NCBI RefSeq assembly: GCF_013155385.1
Contig: NZ_JABJUQ010000007.1
Location: 3,814,501-3,878,500, forward strand
Source: Bacillus sp. WMMC1349
GTDB lineage: Bacteria; Bacillota; Bacilli; Bacillales; Bacillaceae
Length of the DNA: 64,000 nt
Reading direction: 5' to 3'
Part shown: one piece after another, positions 1-9,515 of the stretch
How positions within the stretch are numbered: the stretch's first letter is position 1
Layout: each line of letters begins with the position of its first letter
Position numbers and translations under genes: made by a program
The notes under the pieces: model-generated
Seen by the model: only the letters and a program-made list of their open reading frames with translations
Databases searched by the model: none
What the model was told of the DNA's origin: nothing

Positions 1-1600
1 CATTAAAGAGTTTTTTAGAGGACAGGCTGAGGTTGTCGACAGTTGGATCAAACTTGCTGATATGCAGATTTCTTTTTTTAATGGGGTCGCAGGTGATGTC
101 AAAGAGAAGAAGCTAACCGATTCGTACATCGAAATGTCTTTTTTAAAGACTGAATTGAAAAATGCAGATAAAAAATCCGATCAAATCGTTGACTCCCTAA
201 AGAGTGACATGGATCGGATCATAGACCGAGTGAATGATATCGTTGATCTGGATAAGTGGACTGACCACAATTATACAGTAGAGATGTCAAAAGCACAAAC
301 AACTCGGAAAAATGCAATTGATGCAGTAGACGATCTCGATGAATCTTTGACAGGCGAATATACACGGGCAGTAGCAGAAGCCGAAAGTGTCTTCAAAAAA
401 TATTCTGCATTGATGGAAGCCACAAGTAATGGAAAAAGCGCTTCTCCTATGTATTTTGATAAGAAGGCTTTTCACTCGAATAAGTCATATAAAGAAGCAA
501 TCAATACCGACAAACAGGCGACTACATATATTAATGCGAAAAAAGAGCAAGCTGAAGCCAGAGAACTGCAAGCCAAACAGGAAGAAGAAATGGAACGCCT
601 GAGAAAATTGCAAGAAGAAGAAGAGAACAAGCCATGGTATCAAAAAGCCTTGGATGGAACAAAAACATTTGTCGGGGAAGCCAGTGGGTATTATGATTAT
701 AAGAGAGCGAAGGACGGCGTTGATCCGGTTACAGGTGAAAAGCTGACAGCCGGGCAACGCGCCGCAGCCGCAGCAATGGCCGCAGCTGGATTTATTCCAG
801 TTGTCGGATGGGCTGGTCGTGCTGCTAAAGGAGCGAAGGGCGTATATGGTGCATATAAAGCCGGAAAAGCTATCTCAACCGCAGACAAAGCACTAACTGC
901 CTATAAAACAACCGCAACATTCAACAACTTACAAAATGTTCAAAAAGGTCTATATGGGCTTGCTTCAACAAATGGCTTTAGCGAAGCACTCACTGGCCGG
1001 GATATGTTTGGGAATAAAATTTCGGATGAACAGCATCAGAATAGCCTGAATCACGCGATAGCAATGTTGTCTCCTCTCGGCATGCAAAAAGCCGGAAAAG
1101 TGCTTAATGTAAACTCACACAACGGTAAAGTCACTAATCTTTACAGAGGTGAAGACTTTCCTTATAACCCCAAAAGACCAAATGGTATAGGAAAGTCTCA
1201 TATATCACCTAAAACCGGTAACCTTGTACCTGCCAACAAATCTGGTATGTATCAAGACCGTCAGGTTACTGTAACAGAACACATCCTTGGTGGCTATAGA
1301 AAAGGTGGGAAATCAAACAGCCCATATACAAGTTTTACAATAAATAAAAAGGTTGCAAAGGGATATGGTGAAAATATAATAGAGCTGGACATACCTGCTC
1401 TCCGTAAAGCAATCAGGTCTGGTGAAGTAAAGGACATTGTAATTTTATCTCCTAAACAAATCGAAAGATTAATCAAAAATGATACTCGACAGTCTGAACA
1501 CTGGAAAAACTTAGCTTTAAAATGGACTCAAAGAGACACTGAATACTTTGTAAAAGGTGAAGTTCCAAAACAATTTATTAAACTACATCTGAAGGAGTGA
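1..1600 (+). CDS. LXG-domain polymorphic toxin, 5'-truncated by the window edge
   Basis: This is the C-terminal 532 or so codons of the toxin whose complete copy lies at 38760-40553. It lacks the start codon and the first part of the LXG domain only because the window begins inside the gene; the frame is open from base 2. The visible part holds the end of LXG, the charged coiled coil, the glycine/alanine-rich pre-toxin segment and the C-terminal toxin domain. See the full-length copy for domain analysis. Confidence 0.9.
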   Translation, partial: IKEFFRGQAEVVDSWIKLADMQISFFNGVAGDVKEKKLTDSYIEMSFLKTELKNADKKSDQIVDSLKSDMDRIIDRVNDIVDLDKWTDHNYTVEMSKAQTTRKNAIDAVDDLDESLTGEYTRAVAEAESVFKKYSALMEATSNGKSASPMYFDKKAFHSNKSYKEAINTDKQATTYINAKKEQAEARELQAKQEEEMERLRKLQEEEENKPWYQKALDGTKTFVGEASGYYDYKRAKDGVDPVTGEKLTAGQRAAAAAMAAAGFIPVVGWAGRAAKGAKGVYGAYKAGKAISTADKALTAYKTTATFNNLQNVQKGLYGLASTNGFSEALTGRDMFGNKISDEQHQNSLNHAIAMLSPLGMQKAGKVLNVNSHNGKVTNLYRGEDFPYNPKRPNGIGKSHISPKTGNLVPANKSGMYQDRQVTVTEHILGGYRKGGKSNSPYTSFTINKKVAKGYGENIIELDIPALRKAIRSGEVKDIVILSPKQIERLIKNDTRQSEHWKNLALKWTQRDTEYFVKGEVPKQFIKLHLKE

Positions 1601-1604
1601 TAAT

Positions 1605-1889
1605 ATGCTTCTATATTATAAAAATGAATGTTTGGGTGAAGTAAAAGGCGCTACTGTTGAGGGTGTCTGGATGTATGGAACAATCATCCCTAATGAAAAC
1701 ATGGAAAAATTCAAGGATTTCTTTAAGGCTGTAGTAAACGAGGATGATCCTTTTGCCATTGAGCAGTATAGTGAAGAATGGTTAGATGAAGAAAATTGGT
1801 TTATTATCGATGAAAAGCAAAAAAAGGTTGGTATATCTGTACCGGGGATTTATGAAAATGACAATGAAATTAATTGGAGATGGAGATAA
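1605..1889 (+). CDS. Probable immunity protein for the LXG toxin
   Basis: A 94-residue acidic, tryptophan-rich protein (tail IYENDNEINWRWR) starts 4 bases after the toxin stop, with the Shine-Dalgarno AAGGAG just upstream of ATG 1605. Small acidic genes directly after LXG toxins are normally cognate immunity proteins that bind and neutralise the C-terminal toxin domain in the producer and its kin. I do not recognise a named immunity family. The gene ends at a strong terminator, so toxin and immunity form a closed two-gene plus-strand unit converging on the lysis genes. The function is inferred from position. Confidence 0.7.
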   Translation: MLLYYKNECLGEVKGATVEGVWMYGTIIPNENMEKFKDFFKAVVNEDDPFAIEQYSEEWLDEENWFIIDEKQKKVGISVPGIYENDNEINWRWR

Positions 1890-1895
1890 GCAAAG

Positions 1896-1920
1896 AGGCC
1901 CGTTGTACAGGGCCTTTTTT
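1896..1920. terminator. Terminator at the toxin/lysis convergence point
   Basis: The stem AGGCCC (1896-1901) pairs with GGGCCT (1910-1915) and is followed by T6 on the plus strand. It ends the toxin-immunity transcript. The minus-strand amidase stop (1922-1924) abuts it, so it may also stop late transcripts. Confidence 0.85.
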
Positions 1921-1921
1921 A

Positions 1922-2746
1922 TTACTTCAATAACGCCTCAAGTTTCGCCTTCGTCTTCGGTCCATACATACCGTCCGCAGCTAGTCCATGCATCAATTGG
2001 AACCGTCTAACCGCATCTTTTGTCTTTCGTCCATAATAACCATCAATCCCGTTATTCTTCGAGCATTTATCTGGATAAAAATAAAGGGCTGCCAGTGCTT
2101 CTTGAATTTGTCGTACAGCTTCCCCTTTCATCATTGGAGTTTGAAGCTTATAAACACCGGAAGGCAAAGGATATCTTGATTTCTTGTTATGACTTGAAGA
2201 TGAGTCTGTTTTAGATCCGTTTTTATTTCCTAGTAGACGATCAACTTTTTTCCGAAATGCTGTTAACTGACTTGAATCACTTACCCAAGGAGCCGGACAG
2301 TTTTTTCGTGTGACATCATAATGACGAACGATTCTGCTTGTAGATAGTCCGTATCGCTTACATAGTTTCGCAACTAGTTCAGCCGCATTTTCGACAGTCT
2401 CACTGTGAATTTTCCCGTCTTTTTCAACACACATTTCCACACTAATTGCTGTTTGGTTGGCATTTGGTTTTAAGAAGCTAACATAACAACGATTTCCATC
2501 ATGTGCATGGTACGCCATTTCATTTTCAGGGATGATGTACTGTGCTTCTTTGCGGTCCACAAAGTAATGGGCTGAGGCATATCGCTTAGCTGCAACACAT
2601 GTCCCATTGAAATAGTTACGTTCATTTAATGAAGATGCCCCAGGCGTCGCTGTATAGTGCATAACAATTCCTTTCACACCTGATAATTTAGCACCTGGAC
2701 GAGTATAACGATTAACTTTCACAAAATTTTTCACGACTTTTACCAT
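1922..2746 (-). CDS. Endolysin: N-acetylmuramoyl-L-alanine amidase with peptidoglycan-binding domain
   Basis: This 274-residue endolysin is the last gene of the lysis cassette. The N-terminal half is an Amidase_2 domain: zinc-ligand candidates are the His in VMHYTATPG and the His in VRHYDVTRKNC, and YFNGT and SAHYFVD are typical of the fold. After a serine/lysine linker comes a PG_binding_1 domain (residues about 200-274: GEAVRQIQEALAALYFYP, DGYYGRKTKDAVRRFQ, DGMYGPKTKAKL). It cleaves the bond between muramic acid and L-alanine once the holin lets it through the membrane; no signal peptide is visible, which fits holin-dependent release. ATG 2746 was chosen over an upstream in-frame codon because GAGGAG lies at good spacing before it. 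Confidence 0.93.
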   Translation of the reverse strand: MVKVVKNFVKVNRYTRPGAKLSGVKGIVMHYTATPGASSLNERNYFNGTCVAAKRYASAHYFVDRKEAQYIIPENEMAYHAHDGNRCYVSFLKPNANQTAISVEMCVEKDGKIHSETVENAAELVAKLCKRYGLSTSRIVRHYDVTRKNCPAPWVSDSSQLTAFRKKVDRLLGNKNGSKTDSSSSHNKKSRYPLPSGVYKLQTPMMKGEAVRQIQEALAALYFYPDKCSKNNGIDGYYGRKTKDAVRRFQLMHGLAADGMYGPKTKAKLEALLK

Positions 2747-2776
2747 GTAAACCACTCCTCATTTTTCTTTTTGAAT

Positions 2777-2801
2777 AAAAAAAGACTGCCTTTTGGCAGC
2801 C
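2777..2801 (-). terminator. Terminator-like hairpin after the holin gene
   Basis: On the minus strand CTGCC-AAAA-GGCAG is followed by a T7 run. It sits between the bhlB-type holin stop and the amidase, so it probably attenuates rather than blocks endolysin expression. Confidence 0.7.
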
Positions 2802-2803
2802 CG

Positions 2804-3067
2804 TTATTTTGTTAATCCGTTTTGTTTTAACACTTCTTTTTGTTTCTTACCTTTCTCTGTGACATAGTTGTTTTTATACCATGCGACGATTGAAGTAATG
2901 ATCGTAAACACTGTGGAACCCACCAAATACAAAGTATCTGCCAGTGTGTTTACTTGGTCCTCACTAATCGGCAATGCACCCTTTCCGAACATCATCAAAG
3001 TCTGGTTAATAAGTGCAATAAAAAGAAGCACCGTCCGAACGACTGTACCTTTATCAAAGTTTTTCAT
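2804..3067 (-). CDS. bhlB: BhlB-type holin (SPP1 holin family)
   Basis: An 87-residue membrane protein strongly resembling SPbeta BhlB: it opens with [20 protein letters not shown] and ends with the conserved [13 protein letters not shown] segment. Two hydrophobic segments are visible (about residues 10-30 and 45-65), with a basic cytoplasmic tail. Holins of this family oligomerise in the cytoplasmic membrane and time endolysin release. It lies between bhlA and the amidase, the same order as in SPbeta. ATG 3067 has AGGAG upstream. Confidence 0.9.
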   Translation of the reverse strand: MKNFDKGTVVRTVLLFIALINQTLMMFGKGALPISEDQVNTLADTLYLVGSTVFTIITSIVAWYKNNYVTEKGKKQKEVLKQNGLTK

Positions 3068-3079
3068 TTTTCTTCACTC

Positions 3080-3292
3080 CTATTTTATATTTTTTTCAAT
3101 TTGATCCAGCTTATCAATCACAACATCATATTTCTCACTGAATTTGGCTAGCACTTCATTTTGTGCATCAATCTGTGAATTAAGCTTGTTTTCCCTTTCT
3201 TTTGTTGTATTTAATACATAAAACAATATCCAACAAAAAAGAACCGCAAACGGTCCTTGAGTCATCAGATATTGAGTGAGATCCATCTCCAA
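3080..3292 (-). CDS. bhlA: BhlA-type holin-like protein
   Basis: A 70-residue protein of the BhlA/UviB family: N-terminal hydrophobic anchor (YLMTQGPFAVLFCWILFYVL), then a charged helical tail (ERENKLNSQIDAQNEVLAKF, VVIDKLDQIEKNIK). The start chosen is TTG 3292, giving MEMDLTQYL, because AAAGGAGGTG lies 8 bases upstream and because I recall SPbeta BhlA beginning MEMDITQYL at the same length. ATG 3286 is the alternative. It acts with BhlB in membrane permeabilisation at lysis. Confidence 0.9.
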   Translation of the reverse strand: MEMDLTQYLMTQGPFAVLFCWILFYVLNTTKERENKLNSQIDAQNEVLAKFSEKYDVVIDKLDQIEKNIK

Positions 3293-3315
3293 AGGCTTCA
3301 CCTCCTTTAAGGCAA

Positions 3316-3340
3316 AATAAAAAAGCCCAATCGGCTCTTT
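3316..3340 (-). terminator. Weak terminator-like hairpin before bhlA
   Basis: On the minus strand AGCC-GATTG-GGCT is followed by T6. It is a short stem just after the XkdX-like gene and ahead of the bhlA Shine-Dalgarno, and is likely only partially effective. Confidence 0.45.
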
Positions 3341-3350
3341 TATAGTTCTG

Positions 3351-3797
3351 TTATTCTGTCTTGTTGCTAGGAGGCTTATTGGAATCGTAAGGTTCTCCAA
3401 TGATTTCTTCATATTGTTTCGGTGTGATCTTTCCGGCACCTACTCCATCATGAATTTGTTTCTTCGTCCACAGACCGTCTTTATAAAAGCCTTTCATATA
3501 TGTGAACCAATCTGCCGTCTTTTCTGATCCTTCTATTGAGATCATATAGTATAGATGAGCAACCTGTTTCCTCAAAATCTCGGTTGCACTAGGTTCAGGC
3601 GGAGAAGGCTTCACGCTATCAATATACTCTTGTGTAGCCGATTCAACCCACACACCTTTCTCTAGCTGGTATTTAGGATCGTATAGCCCTTCAGGGATTA
3701 GCACTGTCGTACTATTAGGCGGTAATGTATCACCATTTATCTCAACATCATCTTCACCAGCATATTTAAAGTTTGCATCATAATAAAGAACGTGCAT
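3351..3797 (-). CDS. XkdX-like tail-associated protein
   Basis: A 148-residue protein. The C-terminal part (YMKGFYKDGLWTKKQIHDGV, ITPKQYEEIIGE) matches the short PBSX XkdX family, a predicted helix-turn motif usually encoded just after tail fibre genes. The N-terminal about 60 residues (MHVLYYDANFKYAGEDD) resemble the small tail-fibre-associated proteins that normally precede XkdX, so this looks like a fusion of two neighbouring PBSX-type genes. ATG 3797 is preferred: GGGAGGG is 7 bases upstream, whereas the longer frame would start inside the preceding gene's end. The biochemical function is unknown; the context is baseplate or host-recognition accessory. Confidence 0.75.
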   Translation of the reverse strand: MHVLYYDANFKYAGEDDVEINGDTLPPNSTTVLIPEGLYDPKYQLEKGVWVESATQEYIDSVKPSPPEPSATEILRKQVAHLYYMISIEGSEKTADWFTYMKGFYKDGLWTKKQIHDGVGAGKITPKQYEEIIGEPYDSNKPPSNKTE

Positions 3798-3811
3798 ATT
3801 TTTCCCTCCCC

Positions 3812-5179
3812 TTACCATAACGGAATTCCGACATTAAATGAGACTCTCGTAACACTTGCATTATCATTCGCCATGATGCCGTCATATCTCAGCTCCCCAT
3901 CAGTGGTTAAAGAAAAACGAGCGATTCCGTAAGATCCAATTGTAGGTACAACAAAATCAACAAGCCTAGAGAGCTTAATTGTGAACTTTGCCACAATGGT
4001 TCCGATAGCCGGTAAGGAACTGAAAGAGCCACGTAACCATAAGACATTATTATTGACGGAGAATTGTAACGGGAACGCTGAATCTTGCTTTGCCCCATTG
4101 ATCAGTGTAGCCGCATTCCATTCCGGCGATAAATCTGACGTTGATAAAGACCGTTGCCACCCCTGCCAGCCTTCCGTTTGATCAATATAATTCGTATAAA
4201 GGTTGTTTTTCCAATCAAGTGCTATGACATAACCATACGTACCTAGTCCTTTTTCATCCGTTCCAGTCATATGAAAAATCCCTCTTGACGAGTGAGGACT
4301 CGGCGAGTTTTTGGCTTTCCCAGAGCAATAAAAAGTTCCGAACCGTTTGCCGGACTGAACTATTTTCAAATAGAGATCATCCGTATCTCCTATGGATACC
4401 AACACGCCCCCAGTGTCATTAGATATTTTAGTTAATTGACTACCATCCCACTTCATACGATCCGTAGATGTAATATGCCGAGTAGAATCTTGATTGTGCG
4501 TGTCAAAATCAATCTTCGATGCTTGCTTCATATTTTCGACATTAGATAATCCAACCTGCGCTTTCGTCACCGCGTGTGGATTTTCCTTATTCGCTGCATG
4601 CTGATCCGTATAATGTTTTGCGTTTGCTTCTGCCTTGTTTGCTTTTGCTTGCGCTCCGTCTTTTGTTTCAACGTTATTCAGTTCTGCAAACTTCTTTTGA
4701 AGTTCGTCTAATATGTTGTCTGCATGTGCTGCCTTTTCTTGAACAAGGGTTTTGAGCGTCTCAAAATCTTCGATATAATATTCTGCCATCGGGACAATAT
4801 CCGCATCCACAAGAGCTTGATCAATCTTAAAAGAAAACTTGTGAATACTCATTTTCTGACCGTTATCATAATTGACATAAAGTTCAGCCTGCACTGTCCC
4901 AAAATGCTTCATTTGTTCCGAAGTCAAGACATAAAAAATAACGCCTGCAAGAGCGTCTCCGACTTCCGTATGAACATAAAAGTGACTACCGTCCGCGAAC
5001 TTCATAAACAGTTTTCCGTGAGTCGCGTTTGATATGGGCAATGGTACACCGTCTTTCAATAGTTTAAAGGTTATTTTTGCCGTCCCAGTGTCTTGTGTAC
5101 TGTATTGAATACTAGTTGATATATTGCGTTTGACTTGTGCGTTTACATCGAACTGAATGCCGGAGTCTTTATATATCAT
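3812..5179 (-). CDS. BppU-like baseplate/tail fibre protein
   Basis: A 455-residue protein. Residues 1-135 resemble the BppU N-terminal domain of Firmicute siphoviruses (beta-rich, attaches receptor-binding modules to the baseplate). A helical region (about 140-200, rich in A, K, E and N) follows, then the tail-fibre signature HAVTKAQVGLSNVENMKQ. The C-terminal half is a beta-rich module with WQGWQRS and ending in VGIPLW, plausibly the receptor-binding head. It carries the adsorption apparatus with the downstream XkdX-like protein and upstream spike. The start has GGAGGTGG upstream. Confidence 0.82.
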   Translation of the reverse strand: MIYKDSGIQFDVNAQVKRNISTSIQYSTQDTGTAKITFKLLKDGVPLPISNATHGKLFMKFADGSHFYVHTEVGDALAGVIFYVLTSEQMKHFGTVQAELYVNYDNGQKMSIHKFSFKIDQALVDADIVPMAEYYIEDFETLKTLVQEKAAHADNILDELQKKFAELNNVETKDGAQAKANKAEANAKHYTDQHAANKENPHAVTKAQVGLSNVENMKQASKIDFDTHNQDSTRHITSTDRMKWDGSQLTKISNDTGGVLVSIGDTDDLYLKIVQSGKRFGTFYCSGKAKNSPSPHSSRGIFHMTGTDEKGLGTYGYVIALDWKNNLYTNYIDQTEGWQGWQRSLSTSDLSPEWNAATLINGAKQDSAFPLQFSVNNNVLWLRGSFSSLPAIGTIVAKFTIKLSRLVDFVVPTIGSYGIARFSLTTDGELRYDGIMANDNASVTRVSFNVGIPLW

Positions 5180-5192
5180 TTAACCACCTCCG

Positions 5193-7754
5193 TTATATTC
5201 CTGGATGAATAAAGACTTTTGCCACACCGTAACCCTGATCTTTATTAAAGTCTTTGCGGATTCGCATGACATAAAGGCCTTTACCTTTATCCGATTTTGT
5301 ACCTATTCCATCGTTAGGTACAATGAAATCACCGGTTTTTACTGTCTCATCAATTCTAACGAAAACCTGACCAACTAAACCGACTACATGCCATTCATCG
5401 CGATCTTCTCTTGGTGTGTATTCAATCTTAGGATCATAATCTGGGTTTTCTTTCGGAATCTTATATTCACGGCCATCTTTAATCATTGTTTCATAGATCA
5501 AACCACCGAACTCGTTTCTAAGATATCGGTCATTCCAGTAAAACGCTGCACCACCCATGATAACGCCCGCAGTTTCAGAAATAACACCGAGAACTTTTTC
5601 ACCTGTTTGCGCTTTTCGAATTTTATCGCCATCCAATGTCACCAGATAGCCAGATTCAATTTTGTTTCCGTCTTTAGATTCGAAGTATTCCGCAAGGTCC
5701 TTTAGGTCTGACACGCTCTGGACGGCTCCCGTACCTCGTACCGATCCAGCCTCTGCATTCACTTCGACTCGTTTATTAGCCGTTGATGGCTCACTTCCGA
5801 ACCCCCACACTGTGGTATAACTCTTGTCGTTTATGACATTGACAGAACCGAGAACCATAGCTGAAACTAAATCTTTGCCTTTCACATGGGAATTATTTGA
5901 ACCCATGACAACAGACCGAGAGCCTTCTGTTGTGGAACCTCCCCGTGTTCCGATCAATACATTAGCGTCACCTTTAGCTTTGCCACCACCAGTAGAGCCG
6001 ATAATTGCGCTAGTATCTGACAAAGGAGAACCAGAACTTGATGCAGCTCTAAAACCGCCCTTGATATTGTTTGGAACAAAGGGGTAACGTTCACCTGCGA
6101 TCACAGCCGCATCAGTATATCCAACAGCACGCACCGAAACAATATTTGCTTGGTTGTTTGGCGCTGTTACACCGGCTATCCCACCTTTTGTATGTGTGAT
6201 ACCATTCATTAAATTAACGTAATATACCCCACCGCCTAAGCTAATACCGACTTTTGCCGAATCATGGATTGCAAAGTTTGAGATATGAACATCATCCGTT
6301 CGTTGATCGCCTCCGATCACATGAATATCTGTACCAGCTTTTGCGAAACCATGCATTTGTAATCCGTTAACATTAATCTTTCGACTCTTATATTGAAAAG
6401 CGATGATTGTTGTCCCTTTATAGTTATACGTAGGATCGCCAATTGCTCGGAAGTTTGAAATCATGACATGTTGATAAGCTGAAACAACAAGCGCTCGTGG
6501 ATCTAATCCCACACAGAGATCATTAAATACTGGTTCACGCGCTGTACAATTGACTAACGAAACGTCTCGAGCCGTTTCGCTCCACGGTTCGTTTGCTAAG
6601 TGATGTCCAATGTGACGAAGATCAAACGCGCGAACATCTCGAAATGATTCACAACCTGTAATGTGGACGTTAGAAGGCGCCGGCCATTCCGGATGTGCTT
6701 TCACCTCAACCCCACGGACATTCCCTGACGTATAACAATCAATAACCCAAACGTTTTTAGACCCGTCATCTACCTCGACACCGTTCGAATTTGCCTCTCC
6801 AACTGGATGGGCCTTTCCACTAGGATTGGTCATCACACATTGCGTGATAAAAATATACTCACTATAGTGCGTTGTTACTCCGTCATCTCCATACCCCGAA
6901 CCAACGCATCGATCAAACCAGATATACCGGCAACCACTTTTTGTATAATCAACATCCGCAATATTATAGCTTGGTGCAGAGGCATCAAAACAATGTAACC
7001 CCGGATTAATGCCTTCTACTTCTCGCGCAATCCCGAATGTAACATTGGCAAAGGTAAGACAGCTCGAATGTATTCCACCGGTTGCACTTACACCGCCCTG
7101 GCGCTCCGGATTCCAATCAAGCGACATTCCTTCTACAACGATATTTCGGTTTCCCTTTACATGATCCGCGTTCGTGACCACCCACTCACTAGCTGGCGTA
7201 TCTTCGTGCAGTTTCATCGTAGTAACACCGATGCCTTGACCAACCATGTACGTCCAAGACGGAAGTTTGACGCCTTTTACAATATAGGTACCGGCTGATA
7301 GGTTCAGACGTACTTTACCGGTACCAATCGCTTTTTGAAATGCTTCTGTACTATCTTTTATACCGGTCGGATCAGCACCGAAATCGTCAACATTTACGGT
7401 CCGTTTGATTTTTTGTAGTAGCTTACCATACTCCGTATCTAATCGCTCTTTAAGTAAGGGAAATACCTCACCATCCGCTGTAACTCTCGAATCGACTACC
7501 TCTTTAACGTTGGTCCCATCGGTATTTAATATTAAATTTCGTATTCTGTTCTTTAATCCTTCTAAAACCGAAGACACAGAAAAACCGCCGTGATCGACTT
7601 GTTTTGATGTATGGGCTGTTTTAGATAATTCATGACTTTTCAAATGATACTCGTGATCATTTAAGGTATTTTCAATACTTTGCATATCTGATTTTAATTG
7701 TGCTTGATGACGGGAGTTTCGCGTTTGATCATAATTTTTTATCAGCTGCACCAT
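5193..7754 (-). CDS. Tail spike: pectate-lyase-fold protein with self-cleaving C-terminal domain
   Basis: An 853-residue spike. Residues about 1-120 are a helical attachment region. From about residue 120 (VNVDDFGADPTGIKDSTEAF) a right-handed beta-helix of the Pectate_lyase_3 type begins, with many NV-HI-GC coils. A glycine/serine-rich section follows, then a C-terminal region from about 690 (DLKDLAEYFES, GYLVTLDGDKI, VLGVISETAGVI) matching the Peptidase_G2 intramolecular-chaperone autoprotease seen in phi29-like gp12 and SPbeta spikes. It probably binds or degrades wall polysaccharide during adsorption, the C-terminal piece being removed after trimer folding. ATG 7754 is preferred over GTG 7763, which overlaps the Shine-Dalgarno. 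Confidence 0.85.
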   Translation of the reverse strand: MVQLIKNYDQTRNSRHQAQLKSDMQSIENTLNDHEYHLKSHELSKTAHTSKQVDHGGFSVSSVLEGLKNRIRNLILNTDGTNVKEVVDSRVTADGEVFPLLKERLDTEYGKLLQKIKRTVNVDDFGADPTGIKDSTEAFQKAIGTGKVRLNLSAGTYIVKGVKLPSWTYMVGQGIGVTTMKLHEDTPASEWVVTNADHVKGNRNIVVEGMSLDWNPERQGGVSATGGIHSSCLTFANVTFGIAREVEGINPGLHCFDASAPSYNIADVDYTKSGCRYIWFDRCVGSGYGDDGVTTHYSEYIFITQCVMTNPSGKAHPVGEANSNGVEVDDGSKNVWVIDCYTSGNVRGVEVKAHPEWPAPSNVHITGCESFRDVRAFDLRHIGHHLANEPWSETARDVSLVNCTAREPVFNDLCVGLDPRALVVSAYQHVMISNFRAIGDPTYNYKGTTIIAFQYKSRKINVNGLQMHGFAKAGTDIHVIGGDQRTDDVHISNFAIHDSAKVGISLGGGVYYVNLMNGITHTKGGIAGVTAPNNQANIVSVRAVGYTDAAVIAGERYPFVPNNIKGGFRAASSSGSPLSDTSAIIGSTGGGKAKGDANVLIGTRGGSTTEGSRSVVMGSNNSHVKGKDLVSAMVLGSVNVINDKSYTTVWGFGSEPSTANKRVEVNAEAGSVRGTGAVQSVSDLKDLAEYFESKDGNKIESGYLVTLDGDKIRKAQTGEKVLGVISETAGVIMGGAAFYWNDRYLRNEFGGLIYETMIKDGREYKIPKENPDYDPKIEYTPREDRDEWHVVGLVGQVFVRIDETVKTGDFIVPNDGIGTKSDKGKGLYVMRIRKDFNKDQGYGVAKVFIHPGI

Positions 7755-7778
7755 CTGCCTCACTCCTTTTTAAACAAA

Positions 7779-7804
7779 AATAAAAAAACGCTATCTGAGC
7801 GTTT
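7779..7804 (-). terminator. Strong terminator after the Tal gene
   Basis: On the minus strand AACGCT-CAGAT-AGCGTT is followed by a long T-rich run. The Tal stop codon lies inside the stem. It separates the structural tail genes from the spike, fibre and lysis genes. Confidence 0.75.
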
Positions 7805-9503
7805 GAAAAAGTTGGTTGATATATCGTTTTTGATCTCTTAACTGCTTAGCCTGACTAACGGCGATATCTTGAATATCTTTTCTGAAATTCGCGAATATCA
7901 ATTTTGGACTACTGTAAGGATCTAAAGGATTGTACTGAATTGAGATCAGCCGTACATCATCTTCAAACGTGATACCATCTGCCGTATCAGCTAAGACATG
8001 AATCGTATCACCTTTCCAGAAGTCCTGTTCAATTTCTAATAGTTTTGGTTCATAGATATATTGAAAGTCTGCCTCGATTGTCATTTCAGGATATGGATTC
8101 ACATGTTTTTTAAGCGCTGAAACCATGATACTCGCCTTTTTATATCTTTCATCCCTGATCGGTTCTGCCCAACGTGGTTTTCCTTCGAGTAAAAACTTTT
8201 TTTCATCTGGATGAATGTACAAAATCGGCTCAAATTCATATTTTGGTTTTTTGCTATCTGCGCTACTGCCTTTTTTCAAAGCACCATAGCCCCAAGCTCT
8301 AGTTGTGCTGTTTTGTGAGTTAATTTTAATGGAGATACCAGGCATATTATAGCGTGAATCTAAGGTGAAATTAATCCGTTTTCCCATCTTTTGATAAACA
8401 TACATTTTATAGTTATCGACATCGATCTCAAGCTTGTAATCTTGGATAATTTCATCCATCAACTCTGTGGAATTCTTATCCCCAAAATTTTCTTGTTCTG
8501 CTGCATCAAATTCTCTTTCAGGCGTTTTAAAAATATATTTGAAATTCGTATCCTTTAACGCAATATCTAACGCCTCTCTTAACTTTAGCTTTTTTGAGAC
8601 CGTTTCATGGATGCGATTGTTAATCAGAAGCACAGTGAAAATATGGCTTGCTGTAACGGTTTTCCTTAGAACATTTTTTTCTTGATGGATTTCAATATCT
8701 GTAATGTAATACTTTTGATGATTGAATTTCCTCTCATCCAAATACAGAACATTATCATTCACCAATAAATCAAATTCCATGGTGTTCTCCTGTGTTTTTG
8801 TGATCGTAAAGGTAAAACTCTTCTTCCCTGTCTTATCGTCCGTCAGATCGACTGAAACGCCCGTTATTTCGACAACACTTTTCCCGTCTTTTGTTGAAAC
8901 GTGCAGTTGTGGAAAGGTAACATCAGAAGGTAGATTCTGATTGAGCGTGATGTCTTTCCCGTCATACTCTTTACTAGGAAATTCGGGATCAGGTGTCGGT
9001 GTATCAGGTACATCTGGTCCGTCAGGGACACCTTCCACAGTGTCATATTGTGTTAGTTTGTAAGTAAATATTAAACTATTTAATTTAATGGCGTAATTCG
9101 GATCAGTCGCATAACCGGCTTCAACAAGTGCGGCTGTTGCTTTCTTGTAATCTTTTTCCCCTACGACAGCTTGATAGTGATTAGGATCCCAGCTTGTCCC
9201 GTTGACATATAACTTGGCTAAGTCTTGAATCGATTCAGACCAAGATGGGTATTTGCGAAATCTGGCTTGCACGGAAGTTGGTTTTCCGTTCTTATCATAT
9301 TCAGTTGTCCACATGAGGACATATTGTCCTTTATACGTACCTTTCATTCCAAACAGATTCTTTCCCTGTTGCGCCAGCTCACTTGTACCCCATCCACTTT
9401 CTAAACAGGCTTGAGCAATAATTAGGGAAGCAAGAATATCATGCTTTTTATAAACCCTCTGTGCGTCTGGTGCAATCTGTTTAATAAAATCTAAATTTGC
9501 CAT
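7791..9503 (-). CDS. Tail-associated lysin (Tal): glucosaminidase fused to prophage tail endopeptidase-type protein
   Basis: A 570-residue protein. Residues 1-155 are a GH73-type N-acetylglucosaminidase domain: ACLESGWGTSELA holds the probable catalytic E35, followed by GKNLFGMKG and FRKYPSWSESI. An acidic proline-rich linker (about 157-185) leads to a C-terminal region that resembles the Prophage_tail/Tal hub of Firmicute siphoviruses (about 190-570). It would form the tail tip and cut glycan strands during DNA injection. Having the wall hydrolase at the N terminus of Tal is less common than a C-terminal placement. The order TMP-Dit-Tal is standard. AAGGGG precedes the ATG. Confidence 0.85.
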   Translation of the reverse strand: MANLDFIKQIAPDAQRVYKKHDILASLIIAQACLESGWGTSELAQQGKNLFGMKGTYKGQYVLMWTTEYDKNGKPTSVQARFRKYPSWSESIQDLAKLYVNGTSWDPNHYQAVVGEKDYKKATAALVEAGYATDPNYAIKLNSLIFTYKLTQYDTVEGVPDGPDVPDTPTPDPEFPSKEYDGKDITLNQNLPSDVTFPQLHVSTKDGKSVVEITGVSVDLTDDKTGKKSFTFTITKTQENTMEFDLLVNDNVLYLDERKFNHQKYYITDIEIHQEKNVLRKTVTASHIFTVLLINNRIHETVSKKLKLREALDIALKDTNFKYIFKTPEREFDAAEQENFGDKNSTELMDEIIQDYKLEIDVDNYKMYVYQKMGKRINFTLDSRYNMPGISIKINSQNSTTRAWGYGALKKGSSADSKKPKYEFEPILYIHPDEKKFLLEGKPRWAEPIRDERYKKASIMVSALKKHVNPYPEMTIEADFQYIYEPKLLEIEQDFWKGDTIHVLADTADGITFEDDVRLISIQYNPLDPYSSPKLIFANFRKDIQDIAVSQAKQLRDQKRYINQLFQTLR

Positions 9504-9515
9504 ATCACTTACCCC

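Noticed and set aside
1-1600. Apparent truncated toxin pseudogene at the window start
   Set aside because: The truncation is an edge effect: the complete gene is present at 38760-40553 and the sequences agree.
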